From a virus, in the IMG/VR virus record IMGVR_UViG_3300006793_000054, positions 1 through 48,645 of that record: a stretch of 48,645 nt of DNA. One strand, 5' to 3'. Within the stretch, counting starts at the first letter, position 1. Every line of letters begins with the position of its first letter. Shown here one piece after another: positions 1-8,121 of the stretch. Both the position numbers and the translations under genes were made by a program. The notes below the pieces were generated by a model. It did not search any database and was not told the DNA's origin. It saw nothing but the letters and a program-made list of their open reading frames with translations.

Positions 1-2577
1 ACCAAAGGCTATTGCACCCTCGTTAGACGTACCACTTATTATTGAAAGTCCAGTGTCACCTGAAGTTGCAACAACAAGGTCATCAGCTTTTGAGTTGTAA
101 GAAGTGGGACTGCTAGTACCAATTCCCAAAGACTCCGCAGACGCATCCCAGAACAACTTAGGCGTTGTACCTGTGTCCTCGTAGAAGCTGATGTCTCCGT
201 TGGAGGCTATATTTAGGCGTTGGTATAAGCCAGTTGTATTACCAGTAAACAAGCGTAAAGCTCCGTTACCTACGCCACCTTCGCTATATGAGTCGATTTT
301 GCCTTTTACACCTGCACTGCTTGAGTCGTTAGTTTTAAACTCAATCTCACCAAAGATATCACCTGTGGTTGCCCCAGCTGTAGTTGACTCTAGCAGTATA
401 TTTGCACCCGAAGACTGTTGAACAGTCAACCCATCCATCGTGGCTGTGCCAGTAACGTCTATGCCTGTGGAGGTTGTGGCTAGTTTGGCGGCGTTGTTAT
501 CGTGATAAAGAGTTACTGCGCCATCAGCAATGGCATCAATCATGGTTTCGCCAGTGTACTTTTGCAAAGTTACACGACTACCACGAATATAAAGCCTTCC
601 TGTTCCTGCATCATCAATATAACTAGCGCCTGCCGTGCTGTCATGATAAATCTGTAGGTCATCACCTGCACCGAACGTAGCCTTGTCAGAATCACCTAGC
701 GCAATGCCACCGTTAGCTGTGATTTCTCCTGTGACCGTAAGGGTACTCGCCATATCCACAGCACCATCAATGTCCACGACATCAAGGTTAGTCGTGCCGT
801 CTACGTCTATGTCGCCACTAATATCTAAAGAAGCTACTGTAGCAGTACCTGTAAGCGTAGGAGCAGTAAGTGATTTGTTTGTAAGAGTTTGTGAGCCTGT
901 AAGAGTTGCTACTGTGCTATCTATTGCTAGAGTAACTGCATTACCTGTTGCAGAACTATTAAGACCTGTACCGCCTGATACAGTCAATGTTTCAGAATCT
1001 AAATCAATAGCAATCGTTCCGCTATCTGTTGTAATGTCTAAGTCTTCTGCGGTTATTTGAGTATCTACATAGGCTTTAATGGACTGCTGAGAAGCAATAC
1101 CTGTAGCACTATTAGAAGACATATCATCTTCATCAAGGAAAGCTTTACCGTCTAAAAGGTTTAACTCTGCGGCTGTACTTGTAACTACTGTACCATTTAT
1201 AGATAGTGCATCTGTTTCAAGAGTACCATCAACATCTACGTTGCCTGATACGTCTAAAGAACCTGCATCGAGTTCTCCAGTAAGTGTAATGTTTCTAAAG
1301 CCTGTAATATCTTTGTTAGCATCAACTGCTACGCCTTTAGAGGCTACGATAGTACCTGCTGTAGTTCCGTCAAGTAAATTAAGTTCTGCGGCTGTTGATG
1401 TAGTTGCTAGTGTAACTGCACCATTAGATACGTTAAAGTCATCTGAGTTAAATGATGCAATACCTTTGTTAGATGTTGTAGCATCTTCACCAGTAATTGT
1501 TAAAGTATTACTAGATGCTGAAGTATCAATACCTTCACCACCTGTAACTGTTAATGTTTCGCCGTCTAAGTCAATTGCAATAGTACCACTATCTGATACT
1601 AGGTCTAAGTCTTGTGCTGTGTCTTGTGCGTCTACGTAAGCTTTTACGGACTGCTGTGTTGGGATAAGTGTTGCTGAGTTAGAAGCCATGTTGTCTTCAT
1701 CAACAAAAGCTGTCACTGTAATAGTACCGTCTGTGATACTACCATATGTTAAAGTGTTAATAGTAGTAGCGTTAATTGTACCGCCTTCTACTTTATCACC
1801 AGAAATTTGATTGTCTGCTAGTGTTAGTGTACCTGCTGAAACATCTAAAGTTTTACCAGAGCCTACAGTAATATTAGCGGCATCTATCGTACCACCGTTA
1901 ATGTCTGCTGTATCAGCTACAAGACTATCAATATTTGCAGTGCCATCAATATATAAGTTTCTCCACTCTTGTGTAGAGCTACCGAGGTCATAACTGTCAT
2001 CATCATCAGGAATAATATTAGAGTCTACATCAGCACCAAACACAACATTGTCAGTAGCCGCATCACCCATAGTGATTGTGCCACCGTTAAATGTAGTTGT
2101 ACCTGTTACTGTTAAGTTACCACCAACTCCTAAGTTACCAGAGATATCTGCGTTGCCGTTCATATCAATAGTTGTAGCGGCTATCTGGACTTCGGTATCG
2201 GCTACTATATCGAGTTGTCCATCAGTGCTAGAATTAATATAAATTGCTGTGTCTCTAAACTGTACCTTTTCTGTTGTTGTGAGTAGTAGGTCATCTGAGA
2301 ATTGGAAGTAATCCTCATCTTCCATCCAAGTTAAAACACCATCGTTGCTTGTGGCGTTAAAAGTAATTACAACATCGTTGTTTGTATTAGTACCAAATAC
2401 TAGAGCATTGCTAAACAGATTTGAAATTGGTCCACCATCACCTGCGGTAGAACCATCATGAGTATGTCCTGTTGCTACATTAAAAGCATTTACTAGTTGG
2501 TTAAATTCGTTATTAAATAGTGCCGCAGTAATTGTATCGCCATCACTAAACGAACTCTGTCTTACATAAGTAGCCAT
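1..2577 (-). CDS. Tail fibre protein, partial (C-terminus beyond left edge)
   Basis: The reading frame is open from the ATG at 2577 to position 1, giving 859 residues with no stop. The N-terminus (MATYVRQSSFSDGDTITAAL, then a GHTHDG motif near residue 40) is the kind of virion-attachment start I know from marine phage fibres. The body is a long Ser/Thr/Gly/Asp-rich chain of short beta-type repeats such as GTLTVTG, TAAELNLLDG and SGTIAIDLD, fitting a trimeric beta-structured fibre. A block of about 190 residues occurs twice in tandem, with DEDNMASNSAT/DEDDMSSNSAT and SGTIAIDLDGETLTV/SGTIAIDLDSETLTV as anchors. A good Shine-Dalgarno (AGGAGA) precedes the start, just after the tail-tube B-like gene. 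Its job would be host receptor binding. The product of 48513-48644 may be the end of this protein or of a neighbouring gene. Confidence 0.85.
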   Translation of the reverse strand, partial: MATYVRQSSFSDGDTITAALFNNEFNQLVNAFNVATGHTHDGSTAGDGGPISNLFSNALVFGTNTNNDVVITFNATSNDGVLTWMEDEDYFQFSDDLLLTTTEKVQFRDTAIYINSSTDGQLDIVADTEVQIAATTIDMNGNADISGNLGVGGNLTVTGTTTFNGGTITMGDAATDNVVFGADVDSNIIPDDDDSYDLGSSTQEWRNLYIDGTANIDSLVADTADINGGTIDAANITVGSGKTLDVSAGTLTLADNQISGDKVEGGTINATTINTLTYGSITDGTITVTAFVDEDNMASNSATLIPTQQSVKAYVDAQDTAQDLDLVSDSGTIAIDLDGETLTVTGGEGIDTSASSNTLTITGEDATTSNKGIASFNSDDFNVSNGAVTLATTSTAAELNLLDGTTAGTIVASKGVAVDANKDITGFRNITLTGELDAGSLDVSGNVDVDGTLETDALSINGTVVTSTAAELNLLDGKAFLDEDDMSSNSATGIASQQSIKAYVDTQITAEDLDITTDSGTIAIDLDSETLTVSGGTGLNSSATGNAVTLAIDSTVATLTGSQTLTNKSLTAPTLTGTATVASLDISGDIDVDGTTNLDVVDIDGAVDMASTLTVTGEITANGGIALGDSDKATFGAGDDLQIYHDSTAGASYIDDAGTGRLYIRGSRVTLQKYTGETMIDAIADGAVTLYHDNNAAKLATTSTGIDVTGTATMDGLTVQQSSGANILLESTTAGATTGDIFGEIEFKTNDSSSAGVKGKIDSYSEGGVGNGALRLFTGNTTGLYQRLNIASNGDISFYEDTGTTPKLFWDASAESLGIGTSSPTSYNSKADDLVVATSGDTGLSIISGTSNEGAIAFG

Positions 2578-2589
2578 TGATTATTTCTC

Positions 2590-4191
2590 CTATTGTCTTC
2601 CTGATGGTCTATAATTTACATACAAACCGTTAATTGCATATGGTGCATTTGTATCTGCACTGAATATTTTAAAAAAGTTACTGTGTCCACTACCTGTTAA
2701 AGCTTGCCTTACAAGAGGCTGTTCTGTTGCACCAAACCTTTGAGCACCAAACAAAGCCTTACCAAAAATAGCAGGTTCAGGTATCTCTGTTAGAATTACG
2801 TCAGCAGGTTGTGGAGTATCTAAACTGTCGTAATCAAATCTAACTCTTAGTGTTGGTTGTGCATCTCCTTCTGGAGTAAATGCAATCTTAGCATAATCTA
2901 AAGTCTTAAGAGTTCCTAAGTCACCATAGTCATAATCTGGAGACTGATACTCTGCTTCAATGTTTGAACCGTTAAAACTATTTCCTAAGTTATGGTTATA
3001 AATTTTACCATCTCTATCACCATGATATACTTTTTCTAATCCTGTACTATCGAATCCAGATGTAATAGCAGGGGCTTGTATACCCAGTGTTTCTGACCAT
3101 TCAAATCCTTGTGGTCTAAGTGTTCCTATAATACCTCTTGAAGTTGCCGCAGTATCTGTTGAAGTACTATAAAACATTCTGTACTGTGACTTATCTCTAA
3201 GCACAACACTACTAAATTGTAGTGTATTAGCGGCGGCGGCAATGTCATTAACTAAAGGCTGTATAGCCTGACTAATAGTTCCTAACTCAACGTCACCAAT
3301 TCTTGATGTACCAGCAACTGTTCTGAATCCATCAGGTGCTAAGAATATCAAGTCACCAGCAATCTCTTGGATTGTCTGACCATCTAAGCAACCTACGTTT
3401 TTAGTTACAGGAACTACAGCAGTCGTAGCCGCATTATTTATATTTTGTAATTTAAATATTGAGTTTTGACAGAATATAAATAATTCGTTACGGAAACTTT
3501 TAAGACCTACTACCTTATCTTCTAATGTTACACTACCAGAACCTGTGCCTGTAAAGTGGTCTATGTCTCCTGTAGAGCTATAGTAAATAGTGTTAGGTGT
3601 TGCAGGGTCTCCAGCAACTACTAAATGCTGGTCATGAATTGTACAAAACTTTGCAGTAGTAGAACCACTGATAGTTATTTGACTTGCAAAATATGTTCGT
3701 GCATTTAAGTTTGCAGACGAACCTGTCATTTTAAATAAGAAAGGTTTGTTGTTACCACTCTTATCTGTAATAACTACTTCACCGTATTGTGACGTACCTT
3801 CATAAACAGCAAACTCACACTGGTCTACACTGCTAAGTGCTAATTCACTTCTACCTGTAAATGTAGAATAATCATCACCACTACCAGCAACACTTGCTTT
3901 GTTTACTTGTAGCCAAGCATTCTCTCCATCTTGACTAAAAAATATATCATCACCTACAACAGCTAGTACGCCATCTGCATATACTAACAAACCTTCAACA
4001 TCATTAGTTGTATTAGGCAATGTATCGCCAAATAAACTAAATCCGTTTATTCTACGATATCCACCCTCTGGTGATACTTCAAAGTTTCTTAACTTAGTAG
4101 CAACTCCTGGGGTCTGTAGTAACGCTAAAGAGTTAGTAGACTTATTAAGTCCACCAGCTAAAGGTACTGAAAATGGTTGAGAACCTGCCAT
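2590..4191 (-). CDS. Tail hub / tail tubular protein B-like
   Basis: This 533-aa protein lies between the tail-tube A-like gene and the fibre, the place of T7 gp12 or P22 gp10-type tail hub proteins. It is rich in beta segments and has blade-like repeats (LLVYADGVLAVVGDDIFFS, LVVAGDPATPNTIYYS, DLIFLAPDGFRTVAG). The segment RIGDVELGTISQAIQPLV resembles the conserved region of packaged-DNA stabilisation or hub proteins. It is shorter than T7 gp12 (about 790 aa) and nearer the P22 gp10 size. It starts directly at the stop of the upstream gene, so translation is probably coupled. The role, part of the short tail tube or nozzle, is inferred from position and pattern, not a certain homology. Confidence 0.72.
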   Translation of the reverse strand: MAGSQPFSVPLAGGLNKSTNSLALLQTPGVATKLRNFEVSPEGGYRRINGFSLFGDTLPNTTNDVEGLLVYADGVLAVVGDDIFFSQDGENAWLQVNKASVAGSGDDYSTFTGRSELALSSVDQCEFAVYEGTSQYGEVVITDKSGNNKPFLFKMTGSSANLNARTYFASQITISGSTTAKFCTIHDQHLVVAGDPATPNTIYYSSTGDIDHFTGTGSGSVTLEDKVVGLKSFRNELFIFCQNSIFKLQNINNAATTAVVPVTKNVGCLDGQTIQEIAGDLIFLAPDGFRTVAGTSRIGDVELGTISQAIQPLVNDIAAAANTLQFSSVVLRDKSQYRMFYSTSTDTAATSRGIIGTLRPQGFEWSETLGIQAPAITSGFDSTGLEKVYHGDRDGKIYNHNLGNSFNGSNIEAEYQSPDYDYGDLGTLKTLDYAKIAFTPEGDAQPTLRVRFDYDSLDTPQPADVILTEIPEPAIFGKALFGAQRFGATEQPLVRQALTGSGHSNFFKIFSADTNAPYAINGLYVNYRPSGRQ

Positions 4192-4965
4192 TTAGAAATA
4201 AGTCCTGTCGTCTGACATATAAGTAGGTGTAGGATTAATTAAATTAGATTTCATAGTCCTCATGTTCTTTTTATATTCGTCAAGTGCAAAAGAAGCTTGT
4301 TGTAAGTTTTCTTTAAATTGATGAACATAATATCTTGTACGTGCTGTTACTACGTTGCTATATTGCTCTGGCATCGTAATCGCATCGTTGTATGCTGATA
4401 AAGCTGTAGGCTTGTCAAAAGCATAGAAGTGTACATTATACACTTTATCAGGTATTGGACTTAATCCAAACTTCCTGTGGTCAGGACTTTTAATTACAAA
4501 CCTTGGCTCACCATGAGAAGCATCTGAACCGTTTGCATCATCTGCATTTTCACTATCTCTATAATATTGTTTCCAATCTGATAGTGTTAAAAATCTTAAT
4601 CCTTTAGAAACGTAAGGAGTTGTTTCTCCACTTACGTTTATTGTTGTTAAATAAAAATCATCCCAGTCTACTGAAGAGTAGTCTGTAGAAATGTTTGAGC
4701 TTCCGCTTTTAAGCGTGTACCAACGTACACCTTCTGATGTGGCTACAGTTACATTGCCATAAAAGGGGTCTGTACCTCCACTAGCTCCTGCGGAAAAGAA
4801 AGGCAACTGTGGTTCTTCGTTAGCTATATCAAATATAGATTTATTAATAGCATCTTTTACAAATGCTTGAATACCTGTCGCACTTTCAAAAGTACCAGAA
4901 GTTAAGACAACTTCATTAAGCTCTCTTAGTACTTCATTACTTAAATCTAAATATGTACTAGCCAT
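4192..4965 (-). CDS. Tail tubular protein A-like (head-tail adaptor)
   Basis: The 257-aa product begins MASTYLDLSNEVLRELNEV, a helical start typical of podovirus tail-tube A/gp4-like adaptor proteins that sit under the portal. The middle (FYGNVTVATSEGVRWYTLKS) and end (ITMPEQYSNVVTARTRYYVHQF, then a helix to the end) fit that family's pattern. Its start codon overlaps the stop of the 57-aa basic gene (TAATG), and its stop abuts the tail hub gene. Its position between capsid and tail hub supports the assignment. Confidence 0.72.
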   Translation of the reverse strand: MASTYLDLSNEVLRELNEVVLTSGTFESATGIQAFVKDAINKSIFDIANEEPQLPFFSAGASGGTDPFYGNVTVATSEGVRWYTLKSGSSNISTDYSSVDWDDFYLTTINVSGETTPYVSKGLRFLTLSDWKQYYRDSENADDANGSDASHGEPRFVIKSPDHRKFGLSPIPDKVYNVHFYAFDKPTALSAYNDAITMPEQYSNVVTARTRYYVHQFKENLQQASFALDEYKKNMRTMKSNLINPTPTYMSDDRTYF

Positions 4966-5138
4966 TATTTTTTACCTTTAGCTTTTATTTTTGCCTTTTT
5001 ACTTAAATCTTTAAAATGAAAAAGTTTTACACTGGTTTTACCGTGTGTTTTACCAGAATGTAAATCTCCATTAGGCATTTTATGTGAACCGCCTTTGTGT
5101 TCAGTTCCATCTTTTTTATAGTGTTTTACGCCTTTCAT
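4965..5138 (-). CDS. Small basic protein, 57 aa
   Basis: I found this frame by eye between the capsid and tail-tube A-like genes. It starts MKGVKHYKKDGTEHKGGSHK and ends in a lysine-rich tail. It is strongly basic, with many Lys, His and Gly and no hydrophobic segment. Its TAA overlaps the ATG of the tail-tube A-like gene by one base, which fits a real, translationally coupled gene. Similar tiny basic proteins lie upstream of terL here, so it may be a DNA- or RNA-binding virion or packaging accessory; that is a guess. Confidence 0.6.
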   Translation of the reverse strand: MKGVKHYKKDGTEHKGGSHKMPNGDLHSGKTHGKTSVKLFHFKDLSKKAKIKAKGKK

Positions 5139-5140
5139 AA

Positions 5141-5281
5141 TTATTTAGGCATACACTTTGGCATTTCGCCAGATTTATATGCAGGTTGGCTTCCATTCTT
5201 TTTAGTTGAACCACCATATTTATAAGGAGTTCTACCACCACCCATTTTCTTTACTCTTTTTTTATCTTTACCATACATCAT
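5141..5281 (-). CDS. Small basic protein, 46 aa
   Basis: A short frame starts with two ATGs (MMYGKDKKRVKKMGGGRTPY) behind a good Shine-Dalgarno (AGGAA, about 7 bases upstream). It ends two bases before the next small gene. It is Lys/Gly/Tyr-rich and basic, with one Cys near the C-terminus (MPKCMPK). It is the first gene after the probable terminator behind the capsid gene. I do not recognise a family. Residues such as GGGRTPYKYGGS echo short Gly/Tyr-rich phage structural peptides, but the function is unknown. Confidence 0.55.
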   Translation of the reverse strand: MMYGKDKKRVKKMGGGRTPYKYGGSTKKNGSQPAYKSGEMPKCMPK

Positions 5282-5294
5282 AATTATTTCCTAT

Positions 5295-5326
5295 AAAAAA
5301 GTGGAGGAGTCCGTGAAGACTCCCCC
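5295..5326 (-). terminator. Rho-independent terminator after the capsid gene
   Basis: On the minus strand a GC-rich stem (5326-5318 with 5311-5303, eight pairs and one mismatch, loop of six bases) is followed by a run of six T. It sits 11 bases behind the capsid stop. It probably reduces transcription from the highly expressed capsid gene into the tail genes. Confidence 0.75.
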
Positions 5327-5336
5327 GATTTTGACA

Positions 5337-6311
5337 TTAGTCAATTGTGTAGAATGCACTACATAGGGCATCATCTCTAAGTACTTTCGCACCATAGACA
5401 TGAAGACCACGCACAATGTCACCAAACGATGTTGGGTCTCTCAACACTTCAGTTGAAAGAATTGTGTTAGCAGTAGCAGTAGAACTCATGTGACCAGCCA
5501 TAACTTTACCAGTAGCATTTGATGTGCTAGCAATGTTATTAGACTTGTACATGTCGAATCCACGTAATTTTCCACTTGAAACTAAACCGTTTCTGATTGA
5601 GCCTTGACCTGCGTTAAAGTCAACAGAAAGCATTTTAGAACCAGATTGTGACAACTCTTCATAGAATGAAGGAGGTGCAACAAACCAACGACCTTCTTCA
5701 GGTACGTTCTGGTCATCTAAAAGCCTAGCCATCCTAGCCATTAGGTCAATAGCATCTACACCAGTACCGTCAGAACCAAGTAGGTCTACAGAGTTAGTTG
5801 CGTGAGTCATAGTAGAATCAGCAGTAGCACTGTCAGAACCAATGATATGGTCAGGTGATGATGCAGAACAACCAGCAAACATAGTTGCTAAAACAGCCGC
5901 ATCGTATGCATCTTTAAGAGCATAAGCCGCAGAGCTTGAAGCAACTTCTTTGAAGTTAACATGTGACATGTTGCTTTCAATATCATCTACGATGAATTTA
6001 AAAGCTTTAGCACTGTCAACAACCAAAGAGATTTCTTGGTCGGTTAGTTTTGTGTCAGTAGTGTCAGAACCACGTGTGTAGTCTGATACTGAAATGACAG
6101 GTTCTTTAATAATCTTTACAGAGTCTCCGAAAGAGGAAATTTCACCAGCGTAATCTGTGTTGGTGATAGCTTCTACAACCGAGGCTTTCCTAAAAAAGTT
6201 TAGAACCTTTTTAGAGTAAACCGAAGGTAGGAAGAAACTATTAGTTTGCCCACTTACGGAGTTTGCAAAGTTAGCATTTGTATCTGTTGAGGGTTCAAAA
6301 AATTGAGCCAT
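5337..6311 (-). CDS. Major capsid protein
   Basis: This 324-aa protein follows the scaffold gene and precedes the tail genes. It starts MAQFFEPSTDTNANFANSVS and has the features I associate with HK97-fold coat proteins of marine podoviruses. An N-terminal arm is followed by VYSKKVLNFFRKASVVEAI, a helix-rich P-domain-like part (VDDIESNMSHVNFKEVASSS), and a C-terminal RGLHVYGAKVLRDDALCSAF. The Shine-Dalgarno is strong (AAAGGAGA). A TATAAT-like hexamer lies at 6332-6337 on this strand without a clear -35, so an internal promoter is only a possibility. The terminator at 5295-5326 follows. Assignment rests on order, size and pattern. Confidence 0.85.
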   Translation of the reverse strand: MAQFFEPSTDTNANFANSVSGQTNSFFLPSVYSKKVLNFFRKASVVEAITNTDYAGEISSFGDSVKIIKEPVISVSDYTRGSDTTDTKLTDQEISLVVDSAKAFKFIVDDIESNMSHVNFKEVASSSAAYALKDAYDAAVLATMFAGCSASSPDHIIGSDSATADSTMTHATNSVDLLGSDGTGVDAIDLMARMARLLDDQNVPEEGRWFVAPPSFYEELSQSGSKMLSVDFNAGQGSIRNGLVSSGKLRGFDMYKSNNIASTSNATGKVMAGHMSSTATANTILSTEVLRDPTSFGDIVRGLHVYGAKVLRDDALCSAFYTID

Positions 6312-6339
6312 GATACTTCTCCTTTAAGTTAATTATAGT

Positions 6340-7218
6340 TTATTTCGAGATTCTGCCTTCTTGCATAGCATCTGATATTTCCTGTTCGTATTTATCAAAT
6401 TCTGCCATACTCATAGACGCAATCTCCCTTTCTGACCAAACCTTCTCGGAGTTAGGTTCTACACTAGTTGTTTTAGTGGAAACCATATCTGCCGCAGATT
6501 GTTTAGTCGGTTTTTTGGAAGATGACTTAGCTTTAGGAACATCAATTCCTAAATCCTTCTTAAACAAATCAAGAGCACGTGATGCTAAATCGGCATCGTC
6601 ATTGTTATCATAAATCCATGCTTGGATAGATGAGTGCTGTTCCTTTGCCCATTCATGAAAGTCATCACTGTTTCTGATATCTTCAAAATCAGGATGCCTA
6701 TCCATTAACCTTTTTTCTGCATCTTGTCGTACTAAATCGTTTTCACGTTCTTGGAGTTTACTAAGGCGTTCTTCTAGAACTTTTGCTTTAGATTCGCTTT
6801 GCATGTGAGCAACGGTTTCTACAACTTCATACACATCAGGATAGTCTGTCTTAAACTTCTCAAGTTCTTCTGGGGATTTAGGTGCTCTATACTCAGGTTG
6901 TTTAACTTGTGTTAGTAACTCTTCTTCCCTAGACTTAAATTCATTAAGCTTGCTATCGTAATGCTTTTTTAAATCATCATAGCGTTTTTTGTAGTCTGGC
7001 TTCTTGTAAGGGGTTTCCTTCTTTGATTCCAGTTCCTCTCTATTAACACTTCCTTCTTCACCGACTTCAGTTATGTCATCAGTTTTAAAAAGTTTATTTT
7101 GAGGCTCTTCAAAATACATACTATTAGATGATACAAAAGGTTTATCATCACTGTTGTGCCAATCTTTTTTTGCATTATAAGGATTTGGCGTTTGTTCTTT
7201 TTGGACTGTATTAGTCAT
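6340..7218 (-). CDS. Capsid assembly scaffold protein
   Basis: The product is 292 aa and highly charged, with predicted coiled coil around residues 65-180 (YDDLKKHYDSKLNEFKSREE, then VLEERLSKLQERENDLVRQD). This composition, immediately upstream of the capsid gene, is typical of podovirus scaffold proteins that fill the procapsid and leave before packaging. I place the start at 7218 because AGGAGA lies six bases upstream of that ATG; the in-frame start at 7248 has no such site. The end (MQEGRISK) is basic, as expected for the coat-binding helix-turn-helix of scaffolds. Confidence 0.8.
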   Translation of the reverse strand: MTNTVQKEQTPNPYNAKKDWHNSDDKPFVSSNSMYFEEPQNKLFKTDDITEVGEEGSVNREELESKKETPYKKPDYKKRYDDLKKHYDSKLNEFKSREEELLTQVKQPEYRAPKSPEELEKFKTDYPDVYEVVETVAHMQSESKAKVLEERLSKLQERENDLVRQDAEKRLMDRHPDFEDIRNSDDFHEWAKEQHSSIQAWIYDNNDDADLASRALDLFKKDLGIDVPKAKSSSKKPTKQSAADMVSTKTTSVEPNSEKVWSEREIASMSMAEFDKYEQEISDAMQEGRISK

Positions 7219-7310
7219 CTTCTTTCTCCTAATCAGGGCTTCGTTCACAAGGTAGCTCTATGTCGACTAGAGGGCTTGTATGTAAAGGTCGCCTTTCGGG
7301 TTTTTAAAAT

Positions 7311-7342
7311 GATAGAGTGCCTATAAATAGGGTGGCTCTATC
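7311..7342 (-). terminator. Strong hairpin over the end of the 185-aa gene
   Basis: GATAGAG (7311-7317) pairs with CTCTATC (7336-7342), and an inner CCTA/TAGG stem closes a short loop. The stop codon of the upstream gene lies inside it. On the minus strand it is followed by ATTTTAAAAA, a poor T-run, so it may be a weak terminator or an RNA processing/stability element that sets the level of scaffold and capsid mRNA. Confidence 0.45.
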
Positions 7343-7895
7343 GCTGTCTTAATCTTGGATTTGCAGATAACATTCCTTTACGGATTTCATCTTCTACTAC
7401 ATCACCTTTCACTGGTTGCCCTTTTGGGTCAACATCTAGTTCTGGGTCACTTAGTAGTCCTCCAATATTAAGTCCTTGTCTTTCATCTGCACTTGCTTCA
7501 GCATCTTTCATCATAGACATTAAAGTGTCTTCTCCGATTTCTTCTACAGCTTTTGCAGTAAAGACAAATTCACCGTCAGATAACCTTGCAGGTATACTGT
7601 CGGAGACTCCTGTCCCTGGTCCTTCTACAGAACCAGAGCCAGCAAATTCTTGTGCTACACCCACTACTTTATCAAAGAGTGTTTGTAGTTCGTTATCTTG
7701 TTCTAGTTTTGACATAAGCATATCTTGTTCTTCTTCAGATAGTGCTTCGTCTAATATAAAATCTGTGTGGTCTTCTTCCATTTTATCGTCATCAACCATT
7801 GCAGGTTCGATAGGCATTACAGCAATTCCTACTTCGCCACCCATATCGTAAGCATCTCTGTCGTCTGTAAGCATTCCTTTCTTTTTATTATACAT
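7338..7895 (-). CDS. Conserved acidic phage protein between portal and scaffold, 185 aa
   Basis: This very acidic protein contains a short conserved block at residues 92-121 (GPGTGVSDSIPARLSDGEFV, then FTAKAVEEIG). I have seen this Gly-Ser-Asp/GEFV pattern in head-gene proteins of many podoviruses, where its role is unknown. The N-terminus is MYNKKKGMLTDDRDAYDMGG behind a good GGAGA site. It overlaps the small overprinted gene upstream by eight bases and ends in a hairpin just before the scaffold gene. A head-assembly or internal-head role is likely from position only. Confidence 0.65.
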   Translation of the reverse strand: MYNKKKGMLTDDRDAYDMGGEVGIAVMPIEPAMVDDDKMEEDHTDFILDEALSEEEQDMLMSKLEQDNELQTLFDKVVGVAQEFAGSGSVEGPGTGVSDSIPARLSDGEFVFTAKAVEEIGEDTLMSMMKDAEASADERQGLNIGGLLSDPELDVDPKGQPVKGDVVEDEIRKGMLSANPRLRQR

Positions 7896-8121
7896 TTTCT
7901 TCTCTCCGAGTTAGTGCTTCTTTAACCTGTAGGTCCAACTGCTCTAGGCGTACCAGAGAATTCATCTTCCCCTGCAAGCGGAACATTTCCTGTTCCGATG
8001 TTGCCACCACCAGTGCCTGTAGGTCCAAGGTCTTGAGGTTGTTGAGGTGCTCCTTGAAGTCCTCCCATTGGGGACTGTTGACTATTGGGTTGAGCTTCTT
8101 CGCCATTTGTTTGTCCAGCAT
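7888..8121 (-). CDS. Small helical protein overprinted on the portal 3' end, 77 aa
   Basis: The first 200 bases of this gene lie inside the last part of the portal gene in another frame. The product (MLDKQMAKKLNPIVNSPQWE, then EMFRLQGKMNSLVRLEQLDL) is amphipathic and helical. Its pattern of a Trp in the first helix and Arg-x-Gln-Gly-Lys followed by Leu repeats is one I know from small phage proteins encoded next to portals. It has a Shine-Dalgarno-like TAGGA seven bases before the ATG, and a second ATG at 8106. Its end overlaps the start of the 185-aa gene by eight bases. In the same bases the portal is a Pro/Gly/Gln-rich tail, consistent with a relaxed region that permits overprinting. Confidence 0.62.
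   Translation of the reverse strand: MLDKQMAKKLNPIVNSPQWEDFKEHLNNLKTLDLQALVVATSEQEMFRLQGKMNSLVRLEQLDLQVKEALTRREENV

Noticed and set aside
683-1639. Plus-strand frames opposite the tail fibre gene
   Set aside because: Products are Val/Ser/Pro-rich reflections of the repetitive fibre gene, without ribosome sites; the minus-strand frame is continuous over the whole stretch.
7525-7851. A 108-codon plus-strand frame opposite the 185-aa gene
   Set aside because: Ser/Cys-rich mirror of an acidic protein; no ribosome site and wrong direction in a uniform minus-strand operon.
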